A DNA stretch of 64,000 bases, taken from NCBI RefSeq assembly GCF_030247195.1, contig NC_080671.1:203216897-203280896 (forward strand). Direction: 5' to 3'. This DNA is from Topomyia yanbarensis. Its lineage: Eukaryota; Arthropoda; Insecta; Diptera; Culicidae. Under the pieces are notes generated by a model. That model had not been told where the DNA came from, ran no database searches, and saw only the letters and a program-made list of their open reading frames with translations. Numbering within the stretch: the stretch's first letter is position 1; each line of letters begins with the position of its first letter. Shown one piece after another: positions 22,196-34,784 of the stretch. A program made the translations under genes and the position numbers.

Positions 22196-22415
22196 CGCAC
22201 TGAAGTACATACTGTAACATTTGTGATATTTTTATATTTTGTTTTATTGTGTTAGATTAATTAGTGAAATACTTGTAAAATATGCCCATTATGTTGTTAT
22301 GTTATTTTGTGTAAACGTAATTGTACCAAGTAGCTTTAGAATTTCAATAAGACCGCTGAGGTTCGTTGGAAATAAAACAAATAAATAAAATGAATAAATA
22401 AATAAATTAATTTTG
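22196..22415 (+). repeat. 3' UTR and AAATAA-rich tail of the non-LTR relic
   Basis: Following the ORF1 relic, an A+T-rich stretch ends in AAATAAAACAAATAAATAAA-like repeats (about 22369-22410). Such simple tails are typical of CR1-like elements, and the element at 52.8-60.9 kb ends the same way. ORF2 (endonuclease and reverse transcriptase) is missing between ORF1 and this tail, so the copy is internally deleted. Confidence 0.55.
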
Positions 22416-22664
22416 CCACATTGTACAGTAGGTTTTTAGCAATGTGAAAAAATATAACAAAACAAAGTCGAAAAAAAAATATTTTGGTTATTGGCCAAGA
22501 ATTTGTTCTAGTTACTCCTCTGTGAGACGTTAAAAACCCCAGCAAAATTTATCGGCACCTAGTAATTCAAACTAAGTGTGTAAGAGTTGTGGATACAATT
22601 GGAAGTTTTTTGGAGAGGGTGATTTCTAACAGGATAACGAATATCACAAATACACCTAGGACAT

Positions 22665-22747
22665 ATACTGCCGCTAGAAGCATAATTGTCCCATGTGTAT
22701 AGGGTTTCCCATAGCACATGGGACAGTTATGCTTCTAGCGGCAGTAT
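22665..22747. mobile_element. Minimal foldback MITE (83 bp)
   Basis: Arms of about 33 nt with one mismatch (outer ATACTGCCGCTAGAAGCATA, inner GTCCCATGTG) around a ~17-nt spacer. TA lies at both outer edges, suggesting a TA target. Non-coding. Confidence 0.75.
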
Positions 22748-23812
22748 AAGAGATGTTGAAATCTCTACTGTCCCGTTATTACGATTGATATATGAAGGTT
22801 TCTGACTATTAGTGCAGGATTTTGAAAAAGTACTTCGAAAATTAGGTCTACAATATGAGCGCCAGAAGTAGATGATTATAATCGCGGAGGTTCCATACGC
22901 CTTCATTCTGCGTACTGTCTATGAACAAATTAGAGTAATATCTATTGAACAATATTATTTCGACTATAGCGAGAAAAATCATTAACCATATTTTTGCGTG
23001 CTAGTTCTGTTAGATAAAAATGAAATGAGAATAAGTAGAATCACACTTACTTCTAGTTGAAACGGACTGTCTGCCGGCTATTTAGATGCAAAATGTATTA
23101 AAAATGTGACAATCCTGTCTCGTTTGTATTCTCTAAAGCGGATTAATATATTCTAAGTATGAATACAGAATTAGCAAACAGATGATTTCTATTTGGATGC
23201 TGAATTGTGATAAATGGGTATAATTGGTAAACCACCAACGGTAAACAGAAATTATTTAATTTCACTTTGTACTTTGCTTAGAAACGGGTATGGAAATATT
23301 TTCTAGTATACAACGAAGCTATGAAAGATACAAAAACCTTATCGAAGAACTATCAAATAACATAAAAATAAATTAAAATATTAGCTAGTATTAACATATT
23401 GCAGTTGAAATTTTTCTATGTCTTTTTAGGAGAATGGTTGTCTCAATCCATTAAAGCCTAACTTAATTTTCATATTGTAAATAGGGACAATAACTTCCAA
23501 TATTCTAACAATCACTCACTGACTGAATTTTGTTCATATATACTTGAAGAACATGCCTGATAGTGTTTAAGTGGCTAAACCGATCGATATACCGTCGCGA
23601 AATCGATGATAATTTTATATAATAATTTGAACAATCAATATTAAATAAAAAAATGATGTCACACGTGACAATTCTTTTGATATTTGAATTATTAAATCAT
23701 TTCTTTCAAATCGTGTTTCTGGTACATACTATATTTAGTAGGTTTCACAGAAGAATTAAATTATTTATATTTTTTCCTTTTTTTATTTCGACTATGTTAG
23801 TCGCATTTTCTT
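22748..23812. other. No gene seen
   Basis: A+T-rich with short frames. A 70-codon frame at 23653-23865 is rich in F, I and L because of base composition and overlaps a dispersed repeat. I do not take it as a gene. Confidence 0.5.
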
Positions 23813-24010
23813 TTTTACATTTTAACGACATTCAATTAGCTAGAGATTACTGGGAAGGTTATTAAAATTAGAGCCATAGTACTCAAGTGAGAGCAAGGAT
23901 GTGAAGTAAACAGATCGGAAAACTAGAAGTGGTAGGGTCATTAGAACAGGCTTAATATCGTACGGGCTTAATATTTGTCTTCTGCTAATGAGGGTTGAGC
24001 TTAGGCAGCA
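23813..24010 (-). repeat. Fragment shared (inverted) with the 54289-57469 insertion
   Basis: About 200 bp (ATTCAATTAGCTAGAGATTA ... AATATCGTACGGGCTTAAT ... GAGGGTTGAGCTTAGGCAG) is the reverse complement, at high identity, of about 54796-55008. That piece lies inside the TIR-bounded insertion in the CR1/Jockey-like element, so this is either a fragment of that family or a smaller repeat nested in it. Confidence 0.7.
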
Positions 24011-24373
24011 TAACTACGAGTCACCCGAGTTCACTAGCATGTGTTCTGATAAAATATAATCGTTTGACAGCCTTTTTTTATATATTTTCCGAAGTCAATA
24101 ATGTATTCAACTTACCAAAACTACTTAAAACCACCTTTTCAGAACCATTAGAAAGTGGCGATTGTGGTCCACAATTTCTTCTATACCGGGCCAGACTGTG
24201 GTGTGCGGTGTGTCCTATTCTCAATTCAGTTTAATTTGATTTCTAAATATCAATTGTCAAATACACATTAAGGTGAAACAAGAAATACATCTAGCTTGGC
24301 ATTTCAAATCTTTATTTTGAGTTATTTACAGGTTTAGAGGTAATATACATGAGCTTCAACAAACACTTGGGTT

Positions 24374-24620
24374 ACGTTAGGGGACAACACTTCATGTGCG
24401 TGTGTTCATTTTGGTGTTGTCCCCTAACGCAGCGTTTGCATCGGTCGTGAAAAAAGTTTCATAAAAATTCGAAAATCTAAGTATTCAGCATTGTTCTGTG
24501 ACTATCGATGATCAAATTCCTAGAACAATTAGATACTCTAAAGTTTGAGATAGAGCAGGTTTTATGATAAATACAAGTGAAGGTTGAAAAATCAATATTT
24601 TGCTCTGTTGTCCCCTAACG
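24374..24620. repeat. Repeat with GTTAGGGGACAAC inverted ends
   Basis: GTTAGGGGACAACAC (24374-) and GTGTTGTCCCCTAAC (ending about 24428) form a 15-bp stem. The same word occurs again near 24608 (GTTGTCCCCTAACGC), and GTTGTCCCCGAACGC appears at 30881, on the far side of copy A. Copy A may have landed in a larger element of this family. Confidence 0.45.
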
Positions 24621-24957
24621 CGACATTTTCACCTCTCACAATAAAAGCACAACTTGAAAAACAACGAATCCATAACATTAACGTTGTGTTAAGACATTTA
24701 TAGCCGTAAGCACAAAGGCGTGCTAACTGTTTTTAAACCGGACTAACTTTTAAACCGGCCTAAAATATTCAATGAGCTTTAACCAAACGATGCTAGACAA
24801 CATGGTGGATTGTTTTTCATTCCGATATTTTATTGCAGTAAAATAGCTTTACTTCGTCATATGTCTCGTCCCATAGGGCATGAAAACAATTTTGTCAACT
24901 TGTAGCCGATATGTTTCTGAACTTAAAACTTTAACGTGTTGGATATTTGATAGTCTT

Positions 24958-25397
24958 GTGTGCTCACCTTTTTCATTCCTTGCTAGGCTTACTTTAGTGC
25001 TAGCCTCTAACATACCATGTGAGGCTGACTTGGATGCTCACCCTATCACCTGGTTCACTCTTAATCGAACCACTCTATTACACCTCTGTCGCTCCCTATG
25101 GCATCCCATGTGGGACATTTTTATTAGGCCCCACTTCTGACATACCATGTGAGGCTTACTTGGGTGCTCACCGTTTTCATACCTTGTGCGGCTGACTTTG
25201 GTGCTCACCTCTAACATACCATGTGATGCTGACTTTTGTGCTCACCCTTAACATACCGTGTGAGACTGACTTGGATGATCACCATTTCGCTCCTCTGCCA
25301 CGCGGTTGCCAGTCGCTGCGCCAAACCTGCCTCAGTATGAACAGCCCATTCACTTACTTTTCTGCGCTCGGCCTTTCTCGTTCCAACTAACCAATCA
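24958..25397 (-). repeat. 3' UTR of R1-like element with tandem repeats
   Basis: On the plus strand the unit ATACCATGTGAGGCTGACTT-GGTGCTCACC recurs about five times with variation (near 24965, 25010, 25140, 25180, 25215, 25250), spaced roughly 40-60 bp. It lies directly 3' of the retrotransposon stop codon (25398), so it is the element's 3' region. Tandem repeats in the 3' UTR occur in several non-LTR families. Confidence 0.7.
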
Positions 25398-27179
25398 CTA
25401 GTTAGTCGTGTCCGTCGTCTGTTGCTCGGTGCGCCAAATTCCCTGTAGCCTACAGGCAATCTGGGTGGTTGCAGTCCAGACTGCGTTCCACTTCTCCACC
25501 GATTGACACATCCGCTGAATAAGGGTATCAGGGGTTGTATCCCAGCCGCAAACGTCAAGCATTGCTCTTCTTTCGACGTCGAAACGAGGACATACGAACA
25601 GTATATGTTCGGCAGTTTCGTCCACACCTGGGCAGTCAGGGCAGGCGGGGACATCCGCGTGCCCTAACCTGTGGAGGTGCTGTGGGAAGCAGCCATGGCC
25701 TGACAGGAATTGTGTCAGATGGAAGTGAGCTTCCCCATGGGGTCTGCCCACCCAGTTCGATATGTTAGGTATCAGCCGGTGGGTCCACTACCTTTCGAGG
25801 AGTTATGCCACTCACGCTGCCATCTGGCGACCGAGGTCACCCTGGTGCGCTCGCGGGCTCCTCTATTTCCACGTAGCTCGAAGCACTCCTCATCTTCCCG
25901 TATGACCAGCCCGACTGGCATCATGCTCGCTATCACGCAGGATGCATCGTGTGATACCGTTTGGTAAGCAGATATCACTCTGAGGCACATCACGCGGTAG
26001 GTGCTCTCCAGCTTCTGTAGGTAACTGGTTACCCTCAGTGCTCTTGACCATGACGGACCGTCATACCTGAGGATAGATACGGCAACGCCTGCCAGTAGCC
26101 AAAGTCTACTGGCGCACACCTTTGAGCTGTTGGACATCATCCTCGATAGTGCCGCAACAGAAGTCGACGCTCTCTTGCATATATAGTCGACGTAGCTGCC
26201 GAAGGTCAGCTTGTCGTCTATAATGACTCCGAGAGACTTCAGACTCCGCTGTGAGGTGATCACGACTTCTCCCACATGGATAACTGCATGTTGTGCCGAC
26301 TTGCGGTTGTTAACGATAACTACCTCCGTCTTATGCTGAGCGAGCTCCAGGCCTCTCGCGCTCATCCATTCCTCCACCGTGTTGATCGCGTGTTCTGCAG
26401 TTAGTTCTACCTCAGGGATTGACTCCCCATAGACCTCCAAGGTTACGTCGTCAGCAAAGTCGACGATCTTGACCCCGGAAGGGAACTTCAGTCTCAGAAC
26501 CCCGTCATACATGAGGTTCCATAGCACCGGGCCTAGGATCGAGCCCTGCGGGACTCCGGCGGTAATCGGAACCCTTTTCTGACCGGCATCGGTCTCGTAT
26601 AGCAGTACGCGGTTCTGGAAGTAGCTTTCCAGGATCCGGTATAGACCCACCGGTAGGCTAAGCCGTTGTAACGAGAGCGCGATGGCATCCCAGCTTGCGC
26701 TGTTGAATGCGTTCTTCACGTCAAGTGTCACTAACGCACAGTATCGAATGCCTCGCCTTTTTCGTTGGATCGCTATCTCGGCAGTCTTTATCACTGAGTT
26801 GATGGCGTCCACCGTGGACTTACCCTTCCGAAAGCCAAACTGGTTGCTTGACAGGCCGTCCGTGCCTTCTGAGTACGGGGTTAGCCTGTTGAGGATGATC
26901 CTCTCAAGCAATTTGCCAGTCGTGTAGATCAGACAGATTGGTCTGTACGCCGATGGGTCGCCTGGCAGCTTCCCGGGCTTCCAATTTCTGCAACAACACC
27001 AATTTCTGCCTTTTCCATCTATCGGGGAAGCGGCACTCGTCAAGGCATCTCTGCATAGCTAGCCTGAACATGTTCGGGTTTGCTGTGATCACTGCCATGA
27101 GAGCGCTGTTTGGAGCTCCATCCGGCCCTGGAGCTTTGTTCATTGCTAGGGAATTAGAAGTTTGAGGTGGGTGAACCAT
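25398..27179 (-). pseudogene. R1-like non-LTR retrotransposon ORF2, 5'-truncated
   Basis: Reading right to left, three overlapping frames make one reverse transcriptase. It starts at NKAPGPDGAPNSAL (27179-26904), shifts frame near 26960, and continues through AYRPICL, SNQFGFRKGKSTVDAI, LDVKNAFNSASWDAI, GVPQGSILGPVLWN and FADD (26444-26455), then HKTEVV. After 25772 it shifts again into a C-terminal part ending in a zinc-knuckle-like C-P-D-C-x(9)-H-x(4)-C (around 25600-25640). FADD keeps both catalytic aspartates. Motif order and the Cys/His tail fit the R1 clade. The endonuclease domain and ORF1 are absent: a typical 5'-truncated copy, broken by at least two frameshifts. It is inserted in copy A. 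Confidence 0.85.
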
Positions 27180-30100
27180 CGGTTGTGACTGATAGCTATT
27201 TTAATTTTTTTAACAAAAAAAAATAGTTAAAATTTTTCAATTATTTCAAAATGAACTGTAAATGTCATTCTAATTGAACACGATACCAGTCGATAGGGGA
27301 GAATATTTATATTCGTTTCAAGCGAATTTTCACAAGTTTGGAATAAATATCACACTCTGCGAATTAAAATTGTACACGTTTTTTTCAGTGAGGCTTGAAT
27401 AAAAAGTAAACAAGGGTAAAACAAATTAAACTTTGAAGGATGATCAATTTGTATTCACAAGTGTTATATTTCACATTTTTGTTTGCACTGTGGCAGACAG
27501 AGAATATAGATATATTTGAAGTATCCTAGCAATATGTTTTTACGAACATCCTGTAACTATTTGTGCTATTTATACGTAATTTCTCTTTAAACGAACTTAT
27601 AATCAATTAATCATTACAACAACTGATAGAATCTGACGGGTTAGCATTCCAAATTTATGTCGTATTATTTTCTAATTCGCGGCTCAAGGTATTTTTTGGA
27701 AAATTAGTTAAGAAAAGTAGATATATGTACCGGTGTTTCAGAACTATTGAAGCATATGCCAACAATCGAAACAAATATATTGATCACCGTTGCGTTCGCG
27801 ATCAATTTCAAAATATTTTGTATTTAGATGTTTTATGTGAGTTTATTCTTATTGGAACAATGCACATGTTTAAAATCTGATATTTAATCTTAGTTAACGG
27901 TATTTGCGGAGCCAATTGTAAGCTGTTAACATTCTGATTCAATTTGTTAACCACAAGTGTAAAAATACTGTATTTTACGATTCATATCTGATTATCATTT
28001 ACTTGGATCTATCCCCTAGAAAAATTAGTTTTCTTTCGTTATTTACTTTCTTTAATGTGTGATGCGATAGATATATAGGCAACAATACGTGAAAATGTGT
28101 AACTTGTTCTCACAGCGATATGCAAAAAGGAAAGAATAAAAAAAGTCTCATTGAAGTTCTGTTTCTAATTCGCAAAAACAACTTTGGTCTGAATATTCGA
28201 ATCGATCCAATTTATCCGAACGCGCTCTACTGTAACCTTTTGATGTTCAATTGGAATCAAGCGTGTAGAGAGAAGGAAAGAACGAGGAAATCTAAAATGC
28301 AGGTAGATGTAGTTCGACGGTGCTTGTTTTCCTACGCCTACCTGATAAAACCTGGCTTATTTATTGTCATCTTTATTGAGAGCAAAGAGAGCCATAGTTA
28401 TCCAGAAGAAAGCCGAAGAGAGGATTGAAAATAACGAAGTATGCGCAAGAGGATGACATTTTTTTCATATTTTTTCTTCTTCCGGTAACATGATGCTACC
28501 ATTTGCATTACTGCGTTCTGATCGGCGATACACGGCAATGTTAAAAAAAACCGTACAATGAGGTTAATTGAAAAATTCACTGTTTATGCCATTTAATAGT
28601 CTGATGTATTTAAATTTTTAAAACGATTTTGAAATCCTTTAACAAAATAACATTAGAATTATTTAAGATCCGTAATCGGCTACATCGTTATTTCACTATT
28701 TTGATAATAATAGTGAATACTATCGAGAACGTTATGGAGTTGCATTGTTAGTTGCTAGCCACTCCAAGGATTGAGAGAGCTTCTCTAACATTATATTTAG
28801 TGATCAGATAGTTCAGCCATATCTGACTATTTCGAATTAAGTCAAATGCGTATAGAAAAATAGTGGAAGCTTACCTCTTTTGGAACGTTTGTATTAGTTG
28901 CTGTTCTGCAGCACATGAAAAATGCGAAATACAATTTTTTATTTGCTTCAGATAATTATGTGGTCCTTGAAATAGAAATCTGACATTTTAGCCTGGTGGG
29001 ACTTATTATACCACCCTACCTAACTATTTCACTAACCATGCATATAGAATTTGGCAGATCTACTTGGCTGAAAATGAAGTAATTCAAAATATCAGCACGA
29101 TTACCTAATCAAGCCTGAAATACCAAAAGTTCAGTAATTGAACTGAGAATTTGACAATTTTTGAAGCTAATTTTCATCAAAGTAAATCTTTCAAATGGGA
29201 TCCAAATTGCTGAGCTTTCAACAACTTGGATTGCTAAAACGTTCAGTTCAACGAAATTTTGCTGACGTCATACCAAAATTGAAAAGGCGTCAAATACCGG
29301 TTACAAAATAATAAATTACAATTAATTACTTCCTATAGTCTGCGATCTGTCTGATAATGAATTGACAATTATAACTTTACAAATTGAACCTGACACTGCA
29401 TGCAGACAGTGAATCTTCAGGAGGCACTTCGACAAAATGCGGTGTAAACCATTACTAAAAATATCCTGGACCAATCGTTCTGAATTTTGCACAGTTTTTC
29501 TTCTTCACATCATTACCAAGGTAACTACAAGAGCTTTTTACAAAATTCTTAATATTATTATTTTTACAATAATATGTTTATCGTGTTTTAGCAATAATCG
29601 GACTTTGGCTTCAAAGTGCTACGAAAAATTCGAGAATCGACCAAAAAATAAAAGCTCCCTTAGTTACTAGTGGAATGGTGTGAAAAACAACTGTGCAAAT
29701 GTCTCAAAGATTGCTCCAGTAAATTTTGAAATATGATGTACAGCGCAAAACCAGTTTTCGACGTGGCACCTGACTGAATAGACAAACAATCTTTGTATCG
29801 AAAAAAAATTATAGAATACATTTTTTCCGATAATACCTTACACAACCCCCTTAAGTTCCGACACGATTTAGGCGATTCTTCCGTATTCAACTTTTTGCGT
29901 AATTTTGCCAAGCCATCTGTCCAGTCTCAACTTTCACAACTTTTTCATACCTTGTGCATATCTGTTCGATCACTAAGAATTAAACGACAATTTGTTCTAC
30001 AGTGGAAGACAGTACAAGATCTGATAGAAAATTATAAATAGTGAAACAATATAAGCAAGCTTCGATATCATTTGAATAAAGATCAAAATGAGAATATTTT

Positions 30101-31444
30101 GTAGCAGGTTGTTTGCCGTCATATTTAAAAGTGTTATTCAGGTTGCATCGCATTGCTTTATTTACAATCTTTTATTCAATCTTAGTTTTGAATTCTTTCG
30201 AATGTAGTAAAAATATAAACCAACTTTCACTTGCTTAGTTTTGCTTATTTTGTTTCTTTTCTTTTAATAACTAAAAATTGTGGGCAAATTAGACAGCTTC
30301 ACTCATTTTCATAGCCATAAGTAAACTAACAAACGAAAACAGTTTTTTACTGCAACTCTGCAACCAATTATAAAATTTCGATCGACGGTTAGTTTCAAAA
30401 TTATTCGACTTCTCCTGACCTGCAATATAACTCTTCGATGTGGCGTTTTGAAAGTGTAGCTTCTTATAGATAGGACGATAAAGAATATCAAAAAAGTAGC
30501 ATTTAAAACTCGATTAAACCTGTTTTTCGTACGGGATAAAACTTGCGTACTTGCCCTCATGTGGTTTGTGTGCAACATGGGCCATAATATTGCACATAAA
30601 GATCGAAAAGTTGATTCAAATTATTAAGATATATGCAAGAGGAACATGGCGGCCTTTTACACTGTTTTCATTTGGCTTCAGGATGCAGCCATTTCTGCAA
30701 TAACAGATACTAACGTCTTAGACCGGACTAAACTCAGGCCTAAAATCAAAGATAGTACCGTGCGGCGGTACCAACTAGATTCAAGCTTACCGCTGTTGAA
30801 GTATTTAATTAAGTTTTTTGAGCGTACGTCGTAGGATTTTTCAAACGACGACCTGTTAACAGTTGCATGATGCGTGCAAACGTTGTCCCCGAACGCTGGA
30901 ATGTATCTAAATAGTCAATGGACAGACATGGATTCACTTTGTAGTCCGGTAGAAAACCCATCTGTGATCGCGTACTACATTCAAACCGTTATAGCTTTCG
31001 ATTCTGTCAATGAAATATTTTCAAACTTGCAGGGGATATACTTGAATACTATATCTTTTGAATGTCAAATACCAAATGAGTAGACAAATATTTTTTGTTA
31101 ATAAAAATTAGACCAAACCTGTGGGTGTTTGCTGGCAGCCTTATGAAACGTGTCATAAAACTTCAAATCGCCATATCTCTTGGATCTCTGGATGGATTAT
31201 TTTGAAATTCACTAAGAAGATGCTTTGATATTGTATCTTTCAAATGCCCCATGCCAAATTGATGGTCATTTTTTGTTAATAACGGTTATAGGCACACCGT
31301 GAATATTTTTCCAAACAAATAATAAGGTGGTTTCCTTAAAAAAAGAAATATAAGCTATAATTTTATGCGAGCTAGTTCAAGTAAACCAATCGATTAAGGT
31401 CCCAATAAACAATAATAATAATGTTTCTCTCATTTTTCCCATAG

Positions 31445-31530
31445 TAGGGTGACCATACCATATGTCCTGGTTTTTCACTGACTGTCCTGGTGTCCTGGCA
31501 AAAGCTTGATTTGTCCTGGTTTTTCTTCTG
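31445..31530. repeat. TGTCCTGG-rich element end
   Basis: AGGGTGACCATACCATATG, then repeated TGTCCTGG (three or four times), looks like the terminus of a DNA element. ACTGTCCTGGTTTTT also occurs twice at 39890-39935. The two sites may be ends of one family, but no pairing or target duplication could be shown. Confidence 0.35.
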
Positions 31531-31541
31531 TAAGCCTAATA

Positions 31542-32708
31542 ACAGGTGTTCAATAAAAATAAAAGTTTTTTCAGTCATGTAGTTGAAAAACAAATGAAAA
31601 ATTCTTCAACGAATTCATAATTTTTTATTAAAAACATAATGTTTATTCTTCAAAAACACGTCACTGAATATTGGAGAAGGGGCCCTGGTCAGCCGTACGA
31701 CGCAACTTAGTCGCGATGCTCTCACAAGAGTACTGGACAGCACTGACGTCCTTCTTCCGGATCCTAAAGGAGCCGAAAAAATCCCCAATGGGATGGCACT
31801 GAAGCAAGTTAGTCGGGTTTCTTTCTTTCGGCACGTACGGTATCTTATTCTGCTGAGCGTCTTCTTGGCGTAATGGGAAGACGTCTTGTCCGGCCAGAAG
31901 ACGTACTTCCGTATGATGCGCCTTTAAGAACGGCAGAAGAATTTTCTCAAGACACTCCTCCTGGTACACTTGTTGATTGATGGCCAGACCGCTCGGCTTG
32001 AACCACGGTTTTGAAATCCCTCCGATACGGCAATGTACAGCATAACATTTCTTTTAAATTTCTGCTTAAACTTATATTTTACGTAGGGGTGTGTGGCCGA
32101 CTTGTCGCTGGAATAGGAGCTGTCATTTCCTGGAATGTGGGTGTTCGAGAGCAACACGAACGACGTCTCGCGGTCGTCATCCACCGGCACTGCGATTTCA
32201 CGATCGCTATCTGCTCGTCCGTGTCATCGGGGGACCGAGTCTTCTTCCGACAGATGATATCCTCCATCTTGAGGGCTCGGTGAATCAAGGCCGGCATCAC
32301 GCAAACTCGTTTCGTCCTTGTTGTCGAACAGCTTTTTCAACACTTCCTTCTTCTTCTTCTTCGTCGTTATCTTCGCCGGCGGCCGCTACTGGCCTTCTGC
32401 TCCACGCTCAGGGATGCCAGGATCTGGTAAACTGTACTCACGGGCACGTTTTCGTCCCGAAAGTGGTCTACCGTAAACTTATTTTCACGATGGCCAAGTG
32501 TTTCGTAAAACCGCACAACACGCTCGCGGAGTACTTGCTGTTTCGACGCCATCTTCGATTGAACTGACAGCACCCGAGCGAAAAGAAACATGTCTCCCAT
32601 TTATAGGGAGTCCAGAGAGCAATTCTCTTGGAGAGAAAAGAATTTACGCTCTTTTCTTTAATTACAGGAAGGTATTGAAATCATTCTCATTTTTTATTGA
32701 ACACCCAT
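31542..32708 (-). mobile_element. Mariner-like element, 1.17 kb
   Basis: Inverted ends: ACAGGTGTTCAATAAAAAT on the left and, inward from the right, ATGGGTGTTCAATAAAAAA. TA dinucleotides sit outside (31540-31541, 32709-32710). One decayed transposase fills the interior on the minus strand. Size, TA target and a single gene fit the IS630/Tc1/mariner group. Confidence 0.8.
31661..32552 (-). pseudogene. Mariner-type transposase, frameshifted
   Basis: Starts at MASKQQVLRERVVRFYETL (ATG at 32552) with the N-terminal helix-turn-helix (KFTVDHFRDENVPVSTVYQIL). A shifted frame then gives IICRKKTRSPDDTDEQIAIV, another gives ETSFVLLSNTHIPGNDSSYS and VMLYIAVSEGFQNRG, and the last frame YQEECLEKILLPFLKAHH through IPYVPKERNPTNLLQCHPIG and KLRRTADQGPFSNIQ, with stop at 31661. 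At least three frame changes. The catalytic aspartate blocks are damaged (FVLLSN where the family has an acidic DDE block), and the second acidic block (WPD-like) is disrupted. It would be a nuclear DDE transposase; this copy is inactive. Confidence 0.85.
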
Positions 32709-33140
32709 TATATTTCTAATTATTGAGTTTTCGCTTTATTCACTCTGCTCCAGAGTACGACAAACAAAACATAATATGTTTATATTTATTACCTTCACCA
32801 ACAGGCCCCTTGGCCCCAATGATGGTTTCTTAAACAAATACACTAATAAACTAATACACTCGAATCGCTCAATTATACCATCCGATGCCTTTTTTAATCT
32901 CTCGATAGTACCTCGTTATTTCTTTTTCCAACTTACTTTTTTTACATGGAAATTGAAAAGAGAAAGAGGCGTTCGTATGTACGTACCATATGAATGAGCT
33001 GTAGTCTGTTTGCAACAACTGCACTGGGGCAAGTTAGTGATTCCGGGATCCGAAAAATTTCCTTTAGTACCTACCTCTAAGAAGACACATCGATGTTCTG
33101 GCGATTCTGCTTCTTCTAGAGTTCTCTTGCAAGTACCTTC

Positions 33141-33236
33141 CCTAGTAACAATTGAGGTTTTATGGTAGTTTTATAGCCACTGATAAAACTTAGATTGCAC
33201 TTGTAGCGTGCTATAAAACTTCAATTGTTACTTGGG
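33141..33236. mobile_element. Short MITE, AAGTAACAATTGAAGTTTTAT type
   Basis: Left end CCTAGTAACAATTGAGGTTT and right end (inward) CCCAAGTAACAATTGAAGTT are inverted repeats, followed inward by TTATAG-like symmetry. About 96 bp, non-coding. The MITE at 42317-42513 has similarly styled ends (CCAAGCAACCCGAAGTTCG). Confidence 0.65.
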
Positions 33237-33589
33237 TTTTTTTCGTTTTACTGAAAATCTATTTCATAAAAAGGAAAATGGCAAAACAACAATAACTGTC
33301 GTGGAATAACCTTATTGAGCGCTCTCTCAAGCTGGTAATTATGGAACCCCTTTAGGATCAATACCAGTTCCTAATCAGTCCATCTCAATCGGATCGGAAG
33401 CTATAATCGCGCTGCTTGTTAACAGTGCAGTGAATCAAACGAACGTTTCTACATACAGTCTGCTGTCTATATGTACCGCGCCAGCAAAGCAATCGAAAAA
33501 TAACAGTTGTCCCAAACCACTGTGGATGCATCGTAACTTTCATTGATGCGATATAGATCGTTTATTTAAAAATGATTGAAACTCAGCAC

Positions 33590-34361
33590 AAAATTTGAAC
33601 AATCTTCGATACAATACAGTGGTCGTTTGTCCAATCCGCCCTTGTGTTCGCGAAGTGGAACAATTTATAAAGGCGCATACTCGTAATGCGGTACTGATAG
33701 CATTTAAGACTTTGGCCATGGCGAAAAGTATGGCTATGGGAAACAACATGCAACACGTCGTTGCACATGACAATGTTAGAGTCAAGATACCCGTTTAGAT
33801 TGACGATGAAAAGACTGGTGTGCGTCTGCACGATCTATCCCCGCGTACAACCAAAAAATTCACTATTGATTTCGAAGTACGTAACAGTGAAAGTTTGAAA
33901 CCTGGAGAAACTTTTTTTCAGGCATATCCAATGGTGTTCGTAAGAATGCGATTTACGTAACCCATTCCTTCATATCTGAACATTCAATACGAAATAGAAG
34001 GAGTAAGCAAATCTCAAATCACGCTGTGCACATATGAAGGACAGATCCCTACGTGTCAAGCCATGTGCGAAATCCTCTAATGAAACAACATCAACTGCGA
34101 GCAAACCCAACAACCGGTGTTGCAACTCAGCCACAAACGAATGCTAGAACAACAGAATCTACACACAGCCTGTCCGATTATTGTGATGCTACTTACCAAA
34201 CAACTGCCAGCACCCCCGACAATAAAGTAAATGACAAAGAATACGGATACACGATTGTGACCCGTTGGTCCCACAAACGATTCAAAGCAGGTAATCGTGA
34301 AAACCCATACAACATCAAGAGGATAGCATGGACCAAAACGATAAACCGAGTGAAAGCGGAC
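33590..34361 (+). pseudogene. Non-LTR ORF1 (gag-like) relic
   Basis: Broken plus-strand frames read NNLRYNTVVVCPIRPCVREV, then MGNNMQHVVAHDNVRVKIPV, a stop, then TGVRLHDLSPRTTKKF. After a frame change come MRFT-PIPSYLNIQYEIEG and LCTYEGQIPTCQAMC. The run V-R-(I/L)-x-D-L, then P-I-P-S-Y-L then Y-E-G-Q-x-P-T-C resembles ORF1 proteins of mosquito Jockey/CR1-type elements just before their CCHC knuckles. The match is from memory of the family. A second frame (34053-34364) is rich in T, N and Q. Copy B (34365) is inserted at its end. Confidence 0.4.
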
Positions 34362-34784
34362 TAATAGCCGTAAGCACAAAGCCGTACTAACTGTTTTTAA
34401 ACCGGACTAACTTTTAAACCGGCCTAAAATATTTGGTAAGCTTTAATCATATATGGCTGCGTTCTGATCTGCGTTACACGTCAATGTTAAAAAACAACAA
34501 ATTCAAGTTAAAGAAAATAAGTAAATTCATTCCGATATTTTCTTGCAGTAAAATAGCTTTTCTTCGTCAAATATCTCGTTCCATAGGGTTTGAGAACAAT
34601 TTTGTCAACTTGTTGCCGATATGTTTCTGAACATAGAACTTTAACGTGTTGGATAGTTGAAAGTTGGCCGATGATGTGCAGTACTTTGTAGTGACATAAT
34701 ATGCACAAAAGAAAATAAATTGATATACATATGGATGTTTTTATTCAGTTTGAATAGGCGCTCGTCGAGTTAGAGGTGGCTAAA

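Larger units (their letters stand above)
24701..30795 (+). mobile_element. PIF/Harbinger-like large element, copy A (interrupted)
   Basis: Left end TAGCCGTAAGC with TTA outside (24698-24700). Right end GCTTACCGCTG with TTG outside (30796-30798), where TA/TTA is expected, so the right edge has mutated. It is colinear with copy B: the same ends, CGTGTTGGATA near the left, GTAGTTCGACGGTGCTTG in the middle and GCCTAAAATCAAAGATAGTA at the right. A 2.2-kb R1-like retrotransposon sits at about 24958-27165. Compared with B it lacks the ~600-bp insertion at B 36158-36759 and the Tc1-type MITE at B ~37050, so A shows those empty sites. No transposase gene seen. Confidence 0.72.

Noticed and set aside
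24958..25285. CRISPR-like array because of regularly spaced ACCATGTGAGG repeats
   Set aside because: Repeats vary in sequence and spacing, lie in the 3' UTR of a retrotransposon and are in a eukaryotic genome.
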